Assembly (NCBI RefSeq): GCF_007988825.1
Contig: NZ_BJUW01000013.1
Location: forward strand, 20,358 to 84,357
Length of the DNA: 64,000 bases
Source of the DNA: Microbacterium aerolatum
GTDB taxonomy: Bacteria > Actinomycetota > Actinomycetes > Actinomycetales > Microbacteriaceae
Reading direction: 5' to 3'
Part shown: positions 63,370-64,000 of the stretch, in pieces
Layout: every line of letters starts with the position of its first letter
How positions within the stretch are numbered: the first letter of the stretch is position 1
The notes under the pieces: generated by a model
Told to the model about the DNA's origin: nothing
The model's database searches: none
The model's input: only the letters and a program-made list of their open reading frames with translations
Position numbers and translations under genes: made by a program

Positions 63370-63413
63370 CGGGAAGAGTCAGTTTCGTACGCCTCGGATT
63401 TGGTACGCGCCCC

Positions 63414-64000
63414 TCACGCCACGAGATCGAACCGCGCTCGCCCGCCGAGCCGCGGCGTCTGCGCCGGATCGACGTACGGCGGCGGGATGAACCACACCTT
63501 CGAGCAGGCGCCGACTCCGTCGATCTTGATATCCCACCCGTTGTCGTGGATGCGATGGTGACAGCTCTCGCACAGGAGCACTCCGTTGACCAGGTCTGTC
63601 GGTCCGCGTTGCCTCTTCCACCATCGGATGTGATGCATCCGGGTCATCTGCGGCGGCAGTCCGCACATCGCGCAGCCGCCGTCGCGCTCGGCGATCGCCA
63701 AGCGTTGAGCTCGGGTGAAGAGTCGCTTCTCCCGGCCCCAGTCGAGTATTTCGCTGTCACCGCCGAGGACCACGGGAATCACGCCGCCGTCGGCCGCCAT
63801 CCGGCGGGCCGCTGCGACGCTGATCGGCTGGTCGACCCCGTCGATCGTCGCGGATCCGGTGCCCGCCTCGAGGTCGTCCAGGTTCATCCGCACGATGACG
63901 GTCGCTCCGGCGAGCGGAACCTCCTTCGAGGTGCAACCGAGCATGTGCGCACAGAAGAGGCTCAACGCGTCGGCCTGGATCATGGCGACGGTGCGGCGAT
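63414..64000 (-). CDS. DUF222/HNH endonuclease-domain protein (5' end outside window)
   Basis: At least 194 residues; the frame continues past the right edge, and the ATG at 63983 is internal (TVAMIQADALSLF is typical mid-protein DUF222 sequence). The HNH core is intact: CAMCGLPPQMTRMHHIRWW, then LCESCHHRIHDNGW. Such genes occur in many copies in Microbacteriaceae; their cellular role is unclear. It is upstream of padR in the same direction but separated by 130 bp. Confidence 0.88.
   Translation of the reverse strand, partial: RRTVAMIQADALSLFCAHMLGCTSKEVPLAGATVIVRMNLDDLEAGTGSATIDGVDQPISVAAARRMAADGGVIPVVLGGDSEILDWGREKRLFTRAQRLAIAERDGGCAMCGLPPQMTRMHHIRWWKRQRGPTDLVNGVLLCESCHHRIHDNGWDIKIDGVGACSKVWFIPPPYVDPAQTPRLGGRARFDLVA

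Overview
The window is GC-rich actinobacterial DNA. Its codon use, its frequent GTG starts and its many ATGA/GTGA stop-start overlaps all suit Microbacteriaceae, most likely Microbacterium or a close relative. I assign the taxon from style and gene content only. No rRNA, tRNA, CRISPR array or intact insertion sequence was seen.

About 1-46 kb is almost entirely a catabolic island for plant-type glycosides and aromatics. (1) 1-6.6 kb: a TRAP transporter, a shikimate/quinate dehydrogenase and a PTE-family hydrolase in one minus-strand operon, divergent from a QsuB-type 3-dehydroshikimate dehydratase. Two copies of a palindromic operator lie between them. (2) 6.6-16 kb: a minus-strand operon with an extradiol dioxygenase, two FAH-family hydrolases, a cyclase-family hydrolase, a flavin monooxygenase and an ACMSD-type amidohydrolase, followed by an MFS transporter and a GMC sugar oxidase. 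The gene set resembles the flavonoid-degrading fde operon of Herbaspirillum. (3) 16-35.5 kb: two Gfo/Idh/MocA oxidoreductases, a truncated Gfo/Idh-like partner, a ROK and a LysR regulator, a ThuA-like protein, a second GMC oxidase, a hydroxypyruvate-isomerase-like protein, a CUT1 sugar ABC transporter, and five C-glycoside deglycosidase-like modules. Three modules are separate small (beta, CarC-like) plus TIM-barrel (alpha, CarB-like) pairs. Two are natural single-chain beta-alpha fusions. (4) 35.5-46 kb: a GH78 alpha-L-rhamnosidase, a GH3 glycosidase and a Dpp-type ABC transporter (one subunit a permease-ATPase fusion) in one minus-strand run, with a divergent TetR gene over a perfect palindrome.

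The proposed logic is as follows. Glycosides enter through the ABC, TRAP and MFS systems. GH78 and GH3 remove O-linked sugars. GMC or Gfo/Idh enzymes oxidise C3 of the remaining sugar. The CarBC-like modules then eliminate the aglycone, including from C-glycosides. The monooxygenase and dioxygenase operon opens the aromatic ring. The 3-keto sugar would go to the Gfo/Idh, ThuA and isomerase proteins.

About 46-58.5 kb is a mosaic accessory zone. It holds an AHSA1 gene whose upstream arsR is cut by a hicAB toxin-antitoxin module, an SprT-like metalloprotease, two TerC genes each preceded by a recognisable yybP-ykoY (Mn2+) riboswitch, truncated marR, DUF6671 and corC genes, a TnsA-like remnant, an alpha/beta hydrolase with a divergent AbrB-type regulator, and a LuxR remnant. 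From 58.5 kb the content looks more like core genome: an XRE/MmyB regulator with two Atu4866-domain genes, a YlxP/DUF503 protein, a UbiB-family kinase, a PadR regulator, and a DUF222/HNH gene that runs off the right edge.
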